Source: an uncultured Eubacteriales bacterium | Lineage (GTDB): Bacteria; Bacillota; Clostridia; Oscillospirales; Oscillospiraceae | Reading direction: 5' to 3' | Length of the DNA stretch: 17,694 bases | NCBI GenBank assembly: GCA_902496595.1 | Contig: CABVBV010000028.1 | Span: 1-17,694, forward strand | In this document: in pieces, positions 1-6,792 of the stretch | How positions within the stretch are numbered: the first letter of the stretch is position 1 | Layout of the letters: each line of letters opens with the position of its first letter | Position numbers and translations under genes: made by a program | Notes under the pieces: model-generated | Database searches by the model: none | Told to the model about the DNA's origin: nothing | The model's input: only the letters and a program-made list of their open reading frames with translations

Positions 1-14
1 GGGCGCTGCCCTTT

Positions 15-1478
15 TTATTTCATTGCGTCGAATACGCGCTGGTATATCGCCGTGACGTCCTCAGGGGAATACTTGCCGAGCATCGTGCAGTAGTCTCCCC
101 AGTCCTCGTCGCTGTCTATGTCGAGCTGGCCCTTTATGAACTGGGGCACGTTGGTGGACATATAGGTGTCCACATTGGCGTACACCTTGCTGAAGGTGCT
201 GCTCTCTTCTGGCGTGAACTGATCCATGACCGCCTTGTCGATGTAGCCGGTGTTGAGGTAGTAGTCCCACTCCGCCATGGCGTTTCTCGCGTAGACGTTG
301 TAGCTCTCGTTCAGGGCGTCCACAAAGCCCGGGGCGTAGCAGCCGATGGTCATGCGCTTTCCGGCCATTGCGGAGGCGAGGTTGTTGTCGCTGAGCAGTT
401 CATCCTCCCTGACGTACCTGAGCGAGCCGTCCTCCTGCTCCTCCACGTGGCAGGCGCCGTTCTCAAGGCCGAACTTCTGGTAGCTCTCGTCCTGCGTCAC
501 CTCGTACTGTTCCTTCGTGAGGCCCAGGCAGACGAGAGCGCCACCCTCTGCGGAGTAGAGGTAGTCGAGGAAGCTCAGCACGGTGGGCAGATCATCCTCG
601 GAGACCTGGTTCGAGATGACGGCGGAGCCGCGCAGCTGCGAATACTGATAGAGGCTGTAAGGCGTCTTGCCCTTCACTTCCTCAGAGCCGTAGACGTCGT
701 TGATAGGGGTGCGAGCGCCATAGACCATCATGCCCTCGGTGTAATCCTCGCCGGTATCCATCTGCGCACCGGTCTCGGAGCGGCGTCCTACCCAGAGGCC
801 GACCTTGCCCATGTGTACCTTTGCGCTGTCTATCGCGTATGGCATATCTCCGGTGTGCTCGGCGAAGGCGGGGTCGAGCCAGCCCTTCTCATACCAGGTG
901 TTCATGCACTGGAGGTAGGTGCGCGTGGACTCGTCCGTGCCGCCGAAGGCGTTGCTCAGGGTGCCGTCCTCCGCGAAGCCCTTGTAATAGAGCGAGGTGC
1001 AGTAGCCGTCCGTGATGCCCAGGTCGTCCATCGCCTTCTCGAAGATCTCGAACATCCACTCCCAGTCGCTTATATACACCGGCTCGCTGCCGCCGCTCGG
1101 GAAGACCACGTCGTCATAGTAGGTATCGGGGTCGTTGGGGTCCTCGTAGCCGTAGGTGAAGGCCGCGCCGGTCTCGGGGTTCGCGCCGTATTTCGCGACC
1201 CAGTCGCGGCGGTAGAGGAAGCCCTTGAAGTTGCCGAGCTCCGAGCCGCTTATCGGCACGACGAAGCTCAGGTCTATTTTCCTACCGTTATACTCCCTGG
1301 TCTCGAGATACTTGACCGCCGGGTTCTCCTCGTAGGAGAGGTAGTAGGTCGAGTCCTCGCCGACAGGTATCCAATATGATATCTGCAGCGCATCGCCGGA
1401 CTGGCCGTTCTCTCCGCAGGCGGAAAGCACCGTGAGCAGCATGACGACAGCAAGCAGGAATGCAAGTCTCTTTTTCAT
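15..1478 (-). CDS. LipO-type extracellular sugar-binding lipoprotein, probably internally deleted
   Basis: Substrate-binding lipoprotein of a carbohydrate ABC importer, anchored outside the membrane. The N-terminus is a type II signal peptide: KKR, a hydrophobic stretch at 5-19, then lipobox LSAC with lipidated Cys21. The mature part opens with a typical YWIPV strand and later shows the DWVAKYG, FPSGGSEPVYISDWEWMF and YEKGWLDPAFAEHTGDM blocks that I associate with the large LipO-like family. It is 487 aa, whereas relatives are from memory about 550-600. Around residues 79-88 (SGSELGNF then KGFLYRRDW) the usual block NLMIASGDYPDII, followed by about 100 residues of domain I, is absent. I infer an in-frame deletion near position 1,225. 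Partner permeases are not in the window; they would lie left of base 15. The exact sugar cannot be told. The call as a binding lipoprotein is firm; full function is doubtful. Confidence 0.88.
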   Translation of the reverse strand: MKKRLAFLLAVVMLLTVLSACGENGQSGDALQISYWIPVGEDSTYYLSYEENPAVKYLETREYNGRKIDLSFVVPISGSELGNFKGFLYRRDWVAKYGANPETGAAFTYGYEDPNDPDTYYDDVVFPSGGSEPVYISDWEWMFEIFEKAMDDLGITDGYCTSLYYKGFAEDGTLSNAFGGTDESTRTYLQCMNTWYEKGWLDPAFAEHTGDMPYAIDSAKVHMGKVGLWVGRRSETGAQMDTGEDYTEGMMVYGARTPINDVYGSEEVKGKTPYSLYQYSQLRGSAVISNQVSEDDLPTVLSFLDYLYSAEGGALVCLGLTKEQYEVTQDESYQKFGLENGACHVEEQEDGSLRYVREDELLSDNNLASAMAGKRMTIGCYAPGFVDALNESYNVYARNAMAEWDYYLNTGYIDKAVMDQFTPEESSTFSKVYANVDTYMSTNVPQFIKGQLDIDSDEDWGDYCTMLGKYSPEDVTAIYQRVFDAMK

Positions 1479-1498
1479 GTTCTCATCCGTCCCCTTTC

Positions 1499-1527
1499 AT
1501 TGTTGCACTTGGCCTGTCACACGTCAA
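1499..1527 (-). promoter_or_regulatory. Possible promoter of the binding-protein gene
   Basis: Reading the minus strand, TTGACG (1522-1527) and AACAAT (1499-1504) are separated by exactly 17 bp, giving 5/6 and 4/6 matches to sigma-A boxes. The start would lie about 14 nt before the ATG at 1478, which is a short leader. The -10 is weak, and read-through from the damaged hydrolase gene upstream is an alternative. Confidence 0.3.
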
Positions 1528-1569
1528 CTGCCCATATTTAACCGCACAAGGGCGGAAACGTAAATCCGC

Positions 1570-2323
1570 CTATTTGTCATTTTGTTCTCTGATTTGCTGT
1601 CTTGCCCCTTCGTGCCCCAGCATTTCCGCCATCACTCCTGCGCGGGCTTCCACCGTCCGAAAGACATAGGGCATCTCAAGGTGGCTGTCGAAGCCGTGGT
1701 ACGCGCCGGCGCGTATCTCCAGCCTGACCCTGTTTCCGTTCGCCATCAGCCTGTCGGCCATCTCCAGTCCCTCGTCGAAGAGGCAGTCGTGCTCCGCGAG
1801 CTCTATATAGGTGGCGGGCAGGCCGGACGGCGGCTCTGCCCGGGCCGGAGCCAGCAGTGGCAGCATATCCCCGTCCGCCCGTGCGAGATACCTCTGCCAC
1901 ATACCGTCTATGGTCTTGCGCTCTATGGCGCAGCGCCAGGGCGGCGCCCGCGCTCTCGCCGTACAGCAGCTCCGGGCGCAGGGCGGCGTACACGGCCGCG
2001 CAGTCGTCAAACGCCGCAGGCGCGGGGTATTCAGGCAGCAGCCTGTATTCGGGCAGGCACACCCTCAGCTTCAGCACCCTGCAATACTCCGCCGCAAGCG
2101 CAAGGGCGCTCCTCTGCACGGGCAGGCAGAAGGCCCCGCCGTGGAGATAGAGCATGGTGCCGTGCGCCCGGCCCGAGGGCTCTAGGCAGAAGCACTCGAC
2201 GCCAGCAAGCTCCGTGAGCCGCACTTTCACGCCCGCTCCCGGCTCCCAGCCGCGTGCTTCCTTTTTCAACCCGGGCAGCATCAGCCGGAGCGCCGTCAAG
2301 GCCGAAGGGCTGTTCAGGTTCAA
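1570..2323 (-). pseudogene. Alpha/beta hydrolase (HSL/esterase type), frameshifted with an internal deletion
   Basis: The two halves of a hormone-sensitive-lipase-type esterase lie in different frames. The upstream half (about 2,323 down to 1,925) carries the oxyanion-hole motif YLHGGAF, the strand LPEYRLLPEYP and the nucleophile elbow YGESAGAALALR. The downstream half (about 1,925 down to 1,570) carries MWQRYL, the catalytic acid in AEHDCLFDEG and the catalytic His in GAYHGFD. About 50-55 residues normally found between the elbow and the MWQRYL segment (the QLLIYP.D region) are missing at the frame change, so this looks like a deletion of a non-multiple of three near 1,925. No ATG sits at the expected N-terminus. 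A TTG at 2,321-2,323 precedes NLNSPSALTALRLM but has no visible SD, because the gene's 5' side abuts the truncated gnd. Catalytic parts are recognisable, but no intact enzyme can be made. Confidence 0.82.
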
Positions 2324-2326
2324 AAA

Positions 2327-2761
2327 ATGCAGGGGCTGCGGCGGCGGCAGCCCCGGGGCTGGACGCTGGACTACGGCGGCATCGCCATGATGTGGCGGGG
2401 CGGCTGCATCATCCGCAGCTCGCTGCTCGGGCACATAAAAGCCGCCTTCGGCGCGGAGCCGGGACTTCAGAACCTGCTGCTGGACGGCTATTTTGCGGAC
2501 GCCATACGTTCTGCTCTGCCCTCCTGGGAGCGTATCTGCGCGTATGCGCTGGGCTCCGGCTTCCCTGTCCCGGCCTTTTCCTCCGCGCTCGCCTACTTCA
2601 ACGGCCTCACCTGCCCGCGCCTGCCCGCCGCGCTGCTCCAAGCCCAGCGGGACTACTTCGGCGCACACACCTACGAGCGCGTGGACGCTCCGCACGGTGA
2701 GCGCTTCCACACCGACTGGTCGGGCCTCGGCGGCTCGGCTTCCACGGCCTATGAGCTCTGA
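2327..2761 (+). pseudogene. gnd: C-terminal fragment of 6-phosphogluconate dehydrogenase
   Basis: This is the last 130 or so residues of decarboxylating 6-phosphogluconate dehydrogenase, the oxidative pentose-phosphate enzyme. Clear family blocks are MMWRGGCIIRSSLLG, NLLLDGYFADAI, SGFPVPAFSSALAYF, LIQ-type QRDYFGAHTYERVD and FHTDWSG at the end. The NADP-binding Rossmann domain and most of the helical domain are absent, so the fragment cannot be active. The in-frame ATG at 2,327 is probably fortuitous. The residues after it (GLRRRQPRGW) read like LRAAAARGW distorted by two compensating one-base changes between about 2,342 and 2,356. The left end abuts the 5' end of the oppositely oriented hydrolase, marking a rearrangement junction near 2,320-2,330. 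The stop overlaps the start of the HAD remnant, as in an operon. Confidence 0.88.
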
Positions 2762-2905
2762 CGGAATAAGGCTCCTGGCCTTCGACCTGGACGGCACGCT
2801 GCTTGACCCCGAAAAGCGGCTCTCGCCCCCTACGTCACGGCCCCGAATTCCGACTGCGGCGTCGCGCAGGCGGTGCGCAAATTCATAACTGGAAAGGATG
2901 TTTGA
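2751..2905 (+). pseudogene. HAD (Cof-type) phosphatase reduced to its two ends
   Basis: An ATG at 2,751, overlapping the gnd stop, opens MSSDGIRLLAFDLDGTLLDPEK. This is the signature motif I (DxDGTLL) of Cof-type HAD phosphatases, which dephosphorylate sugar phosphates. After about 28 codons the match breaks. From 2,831, in another frame, YVTAPNSDCGVAQAVRKF reads as the normal C-terminal tail of the same family (the 'T..N..dGVA.ai' end), closing at TGA 2,903-2,905. Roughly 200 residues of a family normally near 260-280 aa are gone, including the cap domain and motifs II-IV. The ends of one gene joined by a frame-breaking internal deletion are the simplest reading. The remnant tail also holds the SD (GGAAAGG, 2,891-2,897) used by the next gene. 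Confidence 0.75.
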
Positions 2906-2908
2906 AAT

Positions 2909-3721
2909 ATGGCTCTGCCCATAAACACCGACTTAAACGGCAAGGTGGCCGTCGTCACAGGGGCGGGCGGCGTGCTCTGCTCCGCCCTTGCAAAAACGCT
3001 CGCCGCGGCGGGCGCGAAGGTCGCGCTGCTCAACAGGACGCTCTCGAAGGCGCAGCGCGTCGCGGACGAGATAGCCGCCGCCGGCGGCGTCGCCCGGGCC
3101 TGGGAATGCAACGTGCTCGACGCCGAGGGCTGCAAGCGTGTCGCGGACGAGGTCGAGCGCGAGTTCGGGCCCTGCGACATACTGCTCAACGGCGCGGGCG
3201 GCAACCACCCCAGCGCCACAACGGACATGGAATACTATGACCCCGACGCCGCGGCTCAGGGCGTCAAGAGCTTCTTCGACCTCGAGGTTCCCGGAGTGGA
3301 AAGCGTGCTTGACCTCAACTTCCTGGGTACCCTGCTGCCCACGCAGGCCTTTGCAAAGCAGATGCTGGGCCGACCCGGATGCAACATACTCAACATCAGC
3401 TCAATGAACGCCTACCGACCGCTCACGAAGATACCCGCCTATTCAGCGGCAAAGAGCGCCGTTTCAAACTTCACCCAGTGGCTGGCGGTACACTTTGCCC
3501 GCGAGGGCATCAGGGTGAACGCCATCGCGCCGGGCTTCTTCTCCACGATCCAAAACGCCGCCCTGCTCTGGAACAGCGACGCCACGCCCATGGGGCGCTT
3601 CGGGCAGCCTGAGGAGCTGGAAGGCGCTGTGCTCTTCCTGCTCAACAACGAGGCCGCGGGCTTTATAACCGGCGTGGTCCTGCCCATAGACGGCGGGTTC
3701 GCCGCCTATTCGGGGGTGTAA
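2909..3721 (+). CDS. uxuB: SDR-type D-mannonate / fructuronate oxidoreductase
   Basis: NAD(P)-dependent cytosolic oxidoreductase of the short-chain dehydrogenase family, resembling the SDR-type UxuB/YjmF of Bacillota that interconverts D-mannonate and D-fructuronate. Visible parts are the nucleotide-binding loop VVTGAGGVLCSA (16-27), LLNGAGGNHP (92-101), catalytic Ser164/Ser165 in NISSMNAY, Tyr178 and Lys182 in YSAAK, APGFF (207-211), and the C-terminal signature GVVLPIDGGFAAYSGV. The long insertion around 105-130 is typical of this subfamily. Length is 270 aa against about 280 usual. Between NAALLWNSD (216-224) and TPMGRFG (226-232) about a dozen residues seem to be missing, so a small in-frame deletion in the substrate-loop region is likely. 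SD GGAAAGG lies 11 nt before the ATG. It is followed after 1 nt by the LarA gene, in an operon with gnd, HAD and uxaC remnants. Confidence 0.85.
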   Translation: MALPINTDLNGKVAVVTGAGGVLCSALAKTLAAAGAKVALLNRTLSKAQRVADEIAAAGGVARAWECNVLDAEGCKRVADEVEREFGPCDILLNGAGGNHPSATTDMEYYDPDAAAQGVKSFFDLEVPGVESVLDLNFLGTLLPTQAFAKQMLGRPGCNILNISSMNAYRPLTKIPAYSAAKSAVSNFTQWLAVHFAREGIRVNAIAPGFFSTIQNAALLWNSDATPMGRFGQPEELEGAVLFLLNNEAAGFITGVVLPIDGGFAAYSGV

Positions 3722-3722
3722 C

Positions 3723-5036
3723 ATGGAGCTCAGCCTCATTGCGGAAAACGACAGGGGCCTCGGCGAGTCCGAGATAAGCTCGGCGCTCGAGCGCTCCATA
3801 GAAGGCCGGGCACTCAGGCGCGTGCTCATCATCCCACCCGACTACACGCGCTTCCACTCTAACGCGGGCTTTATTACGAGGGTCTACTACCACCTGCTCA
3901 CGCGGCGCGGCTGCGAGGTGGAAATACTCCCTGCCCTGGGCACCCATGAGCCGGTGAGCCGCGAACAGGCGGCCTCCATGTTCGGCGACATACCCTTTGA
4001 GCGTTTCCTCGTCCACGACTGGCGGCGCGACGTCGTGCGTCTCGGCTCCGTCCCCGGCGAGTTCATCGCCGCACATTCCGACGGACTCTGGGCCGATAGT
4101 ATCGACGTGGAGATCGACCCCAGGGTCATGGACGAGGGCTACGACCTCATCATATCACCCGGCCAGGTGGTGCCCCGCGAGGTCGTGGGCATGAGCAACC
4201 ACGCGAAGAACCTGTTCGTCGGCGTCGGCGGCAGCAGCATGATAAACTGCTCGCACATGGTGGGCGCGGTCTACGGCCTCGAGCGCATGATGGGCCGCGC
4301 CGACACCCCGGTAAGGGCCATTTTCGACTACGCCGCGGAGCGCTTCCTCAGGGGCAGGCCGATAATGTACGTCCTGACAGTCACCACCGCGCCGGAAAAC
4401 AGGATACGCACCCACGGGCTCTTCATCGGCTCCGGGCGGGAGTGCTTTGAGAACGCCGTCAGGCTCTCCCAGCTCAAGAACGTGTTCTATGTGGACGAGC
4501 CGATAAAAAAGTGCGTCGTGTACCTCGAGCCCTCCGAGTTCAAGACCACCTGGCTCGGCAACAAGGCCGTCTACCGCACGCGCATGGCCATGGCCGACGG
4601 CGGCGAGCTCATCATCCTCGCCCCGGGCGTCAGGCGCTTCGGCGAGGACATGGACGTGGATGCGCTCATACGCAAATACGGCTACACCGGGCGGCTGCAT
4701 ATACTCGACGTCTTCCGCGAGCCCGGCTCCGAAGACCTGCGCGGGAATATGGGTGCCGCCGCGGCATACTGGAGGGCTGAGCATGGTAACGGACACATTT
4801 ATGGGCAGGGATTTCCTGCTCGACTCAGCCGACGCCTCGCGGCTCTACCACGAGTTTGCCGAAAACGACCCCATATACGACTTCCACAATCACCTGAGCC
4901 CCAAAAACATCGCCGAAGGCCGCCGCTTTTCAGACCTTGCCGAGCTCTGGCTCGAGGGCGACCACTACAAGTGGCGCGCCATGCGCTGCTGCGGCGTGGA
5001 CGAGCGGTACATAACGGGCGAGGCCGAGCCATATGA
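3723..5036 (+). CDS. LarA-family nickel-pincer racemase/epimerase (possible gluconate-mannonate 2-epimerase), abnormal C-terminus
   Basis: Member of the LarA (lactate racemase, DUF2088) superfamily, which moves the C2 hydroxyl configuration of hydroxyacids with a nickel-pincer nucleotide cofactor. Landmarks are DYTRF (Asp40, Arg43), LGTHEP (His75), HAKNLFVG with Lys162 at the position that binds the cofactor in L. plantarum LarA (Lys184), His178 sixteen residues on (His200 equivalent, nickel ligand), and Lys281. Ten residues before Lys162 is Arg152, where LarA has catalytic His174. Some LarA homologues are D-gluconate 2-epimerases making D-mannonate. Beside a mannonate oxidoreductase, gnd and uxaC, that role is the best inference. 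Family resemblance stops near residue 350 (about 4,770). The last 80 or so codons are uxaC read out of frame. In another frame the sequence ends ILEG-stop at 4,780, just before uxaC, so a frame-breaking loss of the C-terminal part is likely. Confidence 0.78.
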   Translation: MELSLIAENDRGLGESEISSALERSIEGRALRRVLIIPPDYTRFHSNAGFITRVYYHLLTRRGCEVEILPALGTHEPVSREQAASMFGDIPFERFLVHDWRRDVVRLGSVPGEFIAAHSDGLWADSIDVEIDPRVMDEGYDLIISPGQVVPREVVGMSNHAKNLFVGVGGSSMINCSHMVGAVYGLERMMGRADTPVRAIFDYAAERFLRGRPIMYVLTVTTAPENRIRTHGLFIGSGRECFENAVRLSQLKNVFYVDEPIKKCVVYLEPSEFKTTWLGNKAVYRTRMAMADGGELIILAPGVRRFGEDMDVDALIRKYGYTGRLHILDVFREPGSEDLRGNMGAAAAYWRAEHGNGHIYGQGFPARLSRRLAALPRVCRKRPHIRLPQSPEPQKHRRRPPLFRPCRALARGRPLQVARHALLRRGRAVHNGRGRAI

Positions 5037-5646
5037 GAAGTTCCTCGCCTGGGCCTCGGTGGTGCCTCTGCTCATCGGCTGCCCGCTGTATCACTGGACG
5101 CACCTTGAACTTCAGCGCTACTTCGGCATAGACCTGCCCCTGACGCCGGACACCGCCGCAGAGATCTGGCAGCACACGCGGGAAAAGCTGGCCTCGCCCG
5201 GCTATGACGCCGCGGGCCTGCTGAGGATGCAGCGGGTGCGCTGCCTATGTACGACGGACGACCCCGCGGACTCGCTGGAATACCACAGGGATATGCGCAG
5301 CCGTGACATCGGCTTTTCAGTCCTGCCGTCTTTCAGGCCGGACAGGTTCCTGAGCGCCGGCTCGGACGGATTCAGAGCGGCGTTGGAACAACTGTCCGCA
5401 CGCGAGGGCCATACGATCGGCAGCTTCGACGGGCGCAAGGCCGCGCTCAAGAGCTCTCTGGAACGCTTTGCCGCCCTGGGCTGCCGTGTCTCGAATCATG
5501 GACTGTCGGTATTCCGCTTTGCGCGGGGCGACGCTTCGGCGGTCTTCGACAAGGCGCTTGGCGGTGAAGCCGTCGGCGAGCGGGAGCTCGCGGCCTATCA
5601 GGGCGAGCTGCTGGTTTTCCTCTGCGGAGAGTATTGCTGCCTCTAA
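4783..5646 (+). pseudogene. uxaC: Glucuronate (uronate) isomerase, truncated at the C-terminus
   Basis: Uronate isomerase of the amidohydrolase superfamily, which opens hexuronate catabolism by converting glucuronate to fructuronate and galacturonate to tagaturonate. The start ATG 4,783 follows SD GGAGG (4,771-4,775) by 7 nt. Family blocks are DFHNHLSP with metal-binding His35 and His37, EGDHYKWRAMR (58-68), LYHWTHLELQRYFGI (102-116), CTTDDPADSLEYH (156-168) and VLPSFRPDR (180-188). After ELLVFLCGEY (275-284) the conserved GWVMQLH continuation is replaced by CCL and a stop. Only 287 of about 465 residues remain, and the segment with the late active-site Asp and Arg residues is lost. SNHG (237-240) also replaces the usual SDHG. 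It cannot be an active isomerase. The break is near 5,633, where unrelated sequence begins. Confidence 0.87.
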
Positions 5647-5685
5647 TTATAGCAGTTTCAGCCATAATGCAATACTACTCCGACA

Positions 5686-5728
5686 CAAAAAACGAGTGCC
5701 CGTGTGCTTTTTGCGCGAGGCACTCGTT
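5686..5728 (-). terminator. Rho-independent terminator of the small helical-protein gene
   Basis: A perfect 10-bp stem pairs AACGAGTGCC (5,691-5,700) with GGCACTCGTT (5,719-5,728) around an 18-nt loop. Read on the minus strand it is followed by a run of six T, and it lies about 18 nt after the stop of the gene at 5,746-5,925. Confidence 0.85.
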
Positions 5729-5745
5729 ATCTGTTATTTCTGTTG

Positions 5746-5925
5746 TCAGTCCTGAGGCTCCTCATCGTCGTCAGGGCTGGAAATGAACATTTCCTCTGTG
5801 GTCTGCTGTGCCAGCTTCAGCTTTTCCGTGATCTCCACCAGCGCGTTCGTTGTGGCTTCCAGCGCATTCACGGCCGTCGCCATGCGCCCCGCCAGGTGAT
5901 AATACATTGCCTTATAATCCGGCAT
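5746..5925 (-). CDS. Small helical protein of unknown function (MPDYKAMY type)
   Basis: A 59-residue protein read from ATG 5,925, with SD AAGGAGGGG on the minus strand (5,931-5,939 region) at good spacing. The TTG one codon upstream is too close to the SD. It begins MPDYKAMYYHLAGRM, is rich in Ala, Glu, Thr and Leu, and looks almost wholly helical (roughly residues 3-46). It ends in an acidic tail (PDDDEEPQD). No signal peptide, membrane segment or cysteine is present. Short proteins opening MPDYK..Y are, from memory, scattered through Clostridia genomes without an assigned function. It has its own terminator and a divergent neighbour at 6,004, so it is a self-contained transcription unit placed exactly where uxaC was cut. 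Confidence 0.7.
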   Translation of the reverse strand: MPDYKAMYYHLAGRMATAVNALEATTNALVEITEKLKLAQQTTEEMFISSPDDDEEPQD

Positions 5926-5962
5926 CAAGGCCCCTCCTTCGCTTTTTGCGAACGCAGCGCCC

Positions 5963-5986
5963 TATCCGTGTTCGTATCCGGGGTCG
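5963..5986. repeat. Tandem 12-bp direct repeat between divergent small genes
   Basis: TATCCGTGTTCG (5,963-5,974) is followed directly by TATCCGGGGTCG (5,975-5,986), with 10 of 12 bases identical. It lies in the 78-bp gap between the starts at 5,925 and 6,004, where a regulator could act on both directions. It may be chance in GC-rich DNA. Confidence 0.4.
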
Positions 5987-6003
5987 TCATTCAAGGAGGG
6001 ATT

Positions 6004-6150
6004 ATGTCGGCAAAAAGTGATTCCAAGTCGGATGTTGTCGTAAAGCTCCCAACAAGCGATCTCAGGGACTTCTGCGCAAGTGCGCCTGTGAGCCGTCCGG
6101 TATTGAGTTTCTCCCCCGCACTCACTCCCCGTCCAGCCTGCCGTCCCTGA
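6004..6150 (+). CDS. Short ORF of 48 codons with a strong SD, unknown function
   Basis: ATG 6,004 is preceded by a near-perfect SD, AAGGAGGG (5,993-6,000), which is the main support. The product begins MSAKSDSKSDVVVKLPTSD. It is polar and Lys/Ser-rich at the start and Pro/Ser-rich at the end, with two Cys, no membrane segment and no family I recognise. Its last 29 bases run antisense into the 3' end of the ABC ATPase gene (6,122-6,790), so its natural end may have been lost. In that reading it is the 5' stub of a longer gene cut where the exporter operon begins. It is divergent from the small helical protein. Confidence 0.5.
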   Translation: MSAKSDSKSDVVVKLPTSDLRDFCASAPVSRPVLSFSPALTPRPACRP

Positions 6151-6790
6151 GCTTGTAGACCTTGTCGGCCTGCCCAGCGACGGCGGGGTCGTGGGTCACG
6201 ACGATTACACAGCGGCCCTCCTCGTGGGCGAGCTTTACGAGGATTTCCATGATGTTCCGGCTGTTTTCGCTGTCCAGATTGCCCGTCGGCTCGTCGGCGA
6301 GGATGAGCTCGCTGCCGGAGGCCAGGGCCCGCGCTATCGCCACGCGCTGCTGCTCGCCGCCCGAGAGCATGTTCGGGTACCTTCTGAATTGCTCCGGCGT
6401 GAGGCCCACCGCCAGCAGCTTTTCAGAGGCGGCTGCCTCGGCTTCCTTAGCGGGCAGACCGCGGACGTACAAGGGGTAGGCCGCGTTCTCCAGCACCGTC
6501 AGGTGGCCGAAGAGGTTGAAGTTCTGGTATATGACCGAGACGTGGCCCAGCCGGTATTCGTCCCTGTCGAGCTCCGAAGTCGCCCTGCCCTCAAACTCCA
6601 CCCTGCCGCCCGTCGGGACGTCCAGGCCCGCCAGCAGGCTCAAAAAGGTCGTCTTGCCGCAGCCGGAGGGGCCCGTGACCGCATAGATGCGCCCCTTTTC
6701 AAAGCCGCAGCTCACGCCGCGCAGCGCGTTCACGATCTGGTACTTGTTCCGGTAGCTGTATTCGAGCTCGTTCGTGCGCAGTATCTCCAT
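6122..6790 (-). CDS. MacB/LolD-type ABC transporter ATPase
   Basis: Cytoplasmic ATPase of a MacB/FtsX-type exporter. At 222 aa it is of normal length. Motifs in order are Walker A GPSGCGKTT (40-48), Q-loop Gln89 in IYQNFN, the signature LSGGEQQR (142-149), Walker B LILADEP (162-168) with D-loop NLDS, and switch His200 in VVTHD. LADEPTGNLD is the usual form in the MacB/LolD/FtsE branch. It is the last gene of a three-gene minus-strand operon. Its SD GGAGGA (6,797-6,802) lies in the 3' end of the permease gene, whose stop is 2 nt upstream of the ATG. In this family the ATPase drives mechanical opening of the FtsX-type permeases rather than classic import. The substrate is unknown. Confidence 0.93.
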   Translation of the reverse strand: MEILRTNELEYSYRNKYQIVNALRGVSCGFEKGRIYAVTGPSGCGKTTFLSLLAGLDVPTGGRVEFEGRATSELDRDEYRLGHVSVIYQNFNLFGHLTVLENAAYPLYVRGLPAKEAEAAASEKLLAVGLTPEQFRRYPNMLSGGEQQRVAIARALASGSELILADEPTGNLDSENSRNIMEILVKLAHEEGRCVIVVTHDPAVAGQADKVYKLRDGRLDGE

Positions 6791-6792
6791 CG

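Noticed and set aside
1..14. GGGC/GCCC inverted repeat after the binding-protein stop
   Set aside because: The stem is only 4 bp at the window edge. A terminator may continue outside but cannot be judged.
447..1379. Long 310-codon plus-strand frame opposite the binding-protein gene
   Set aside because: It is the antisense shadow of a clear lipoprotein gene and has no family motifs or SD.
1551..1570. GGCGGA/TCCGCC hairpin at the end of the hydrolase pseudogene
   Set aside because: It has only a 6-bp stem, with no T-run on the minus strand, so it is not convincing as a terminator.
1676..2797. 373-codon minus-strand frame treated as one protein
   Set aside because: Its N-terminal third is antisense to gnd and the HAD remnant, and its C-terminal part is out of frame with the hydrolase. 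Only the middle is real coding sequence.
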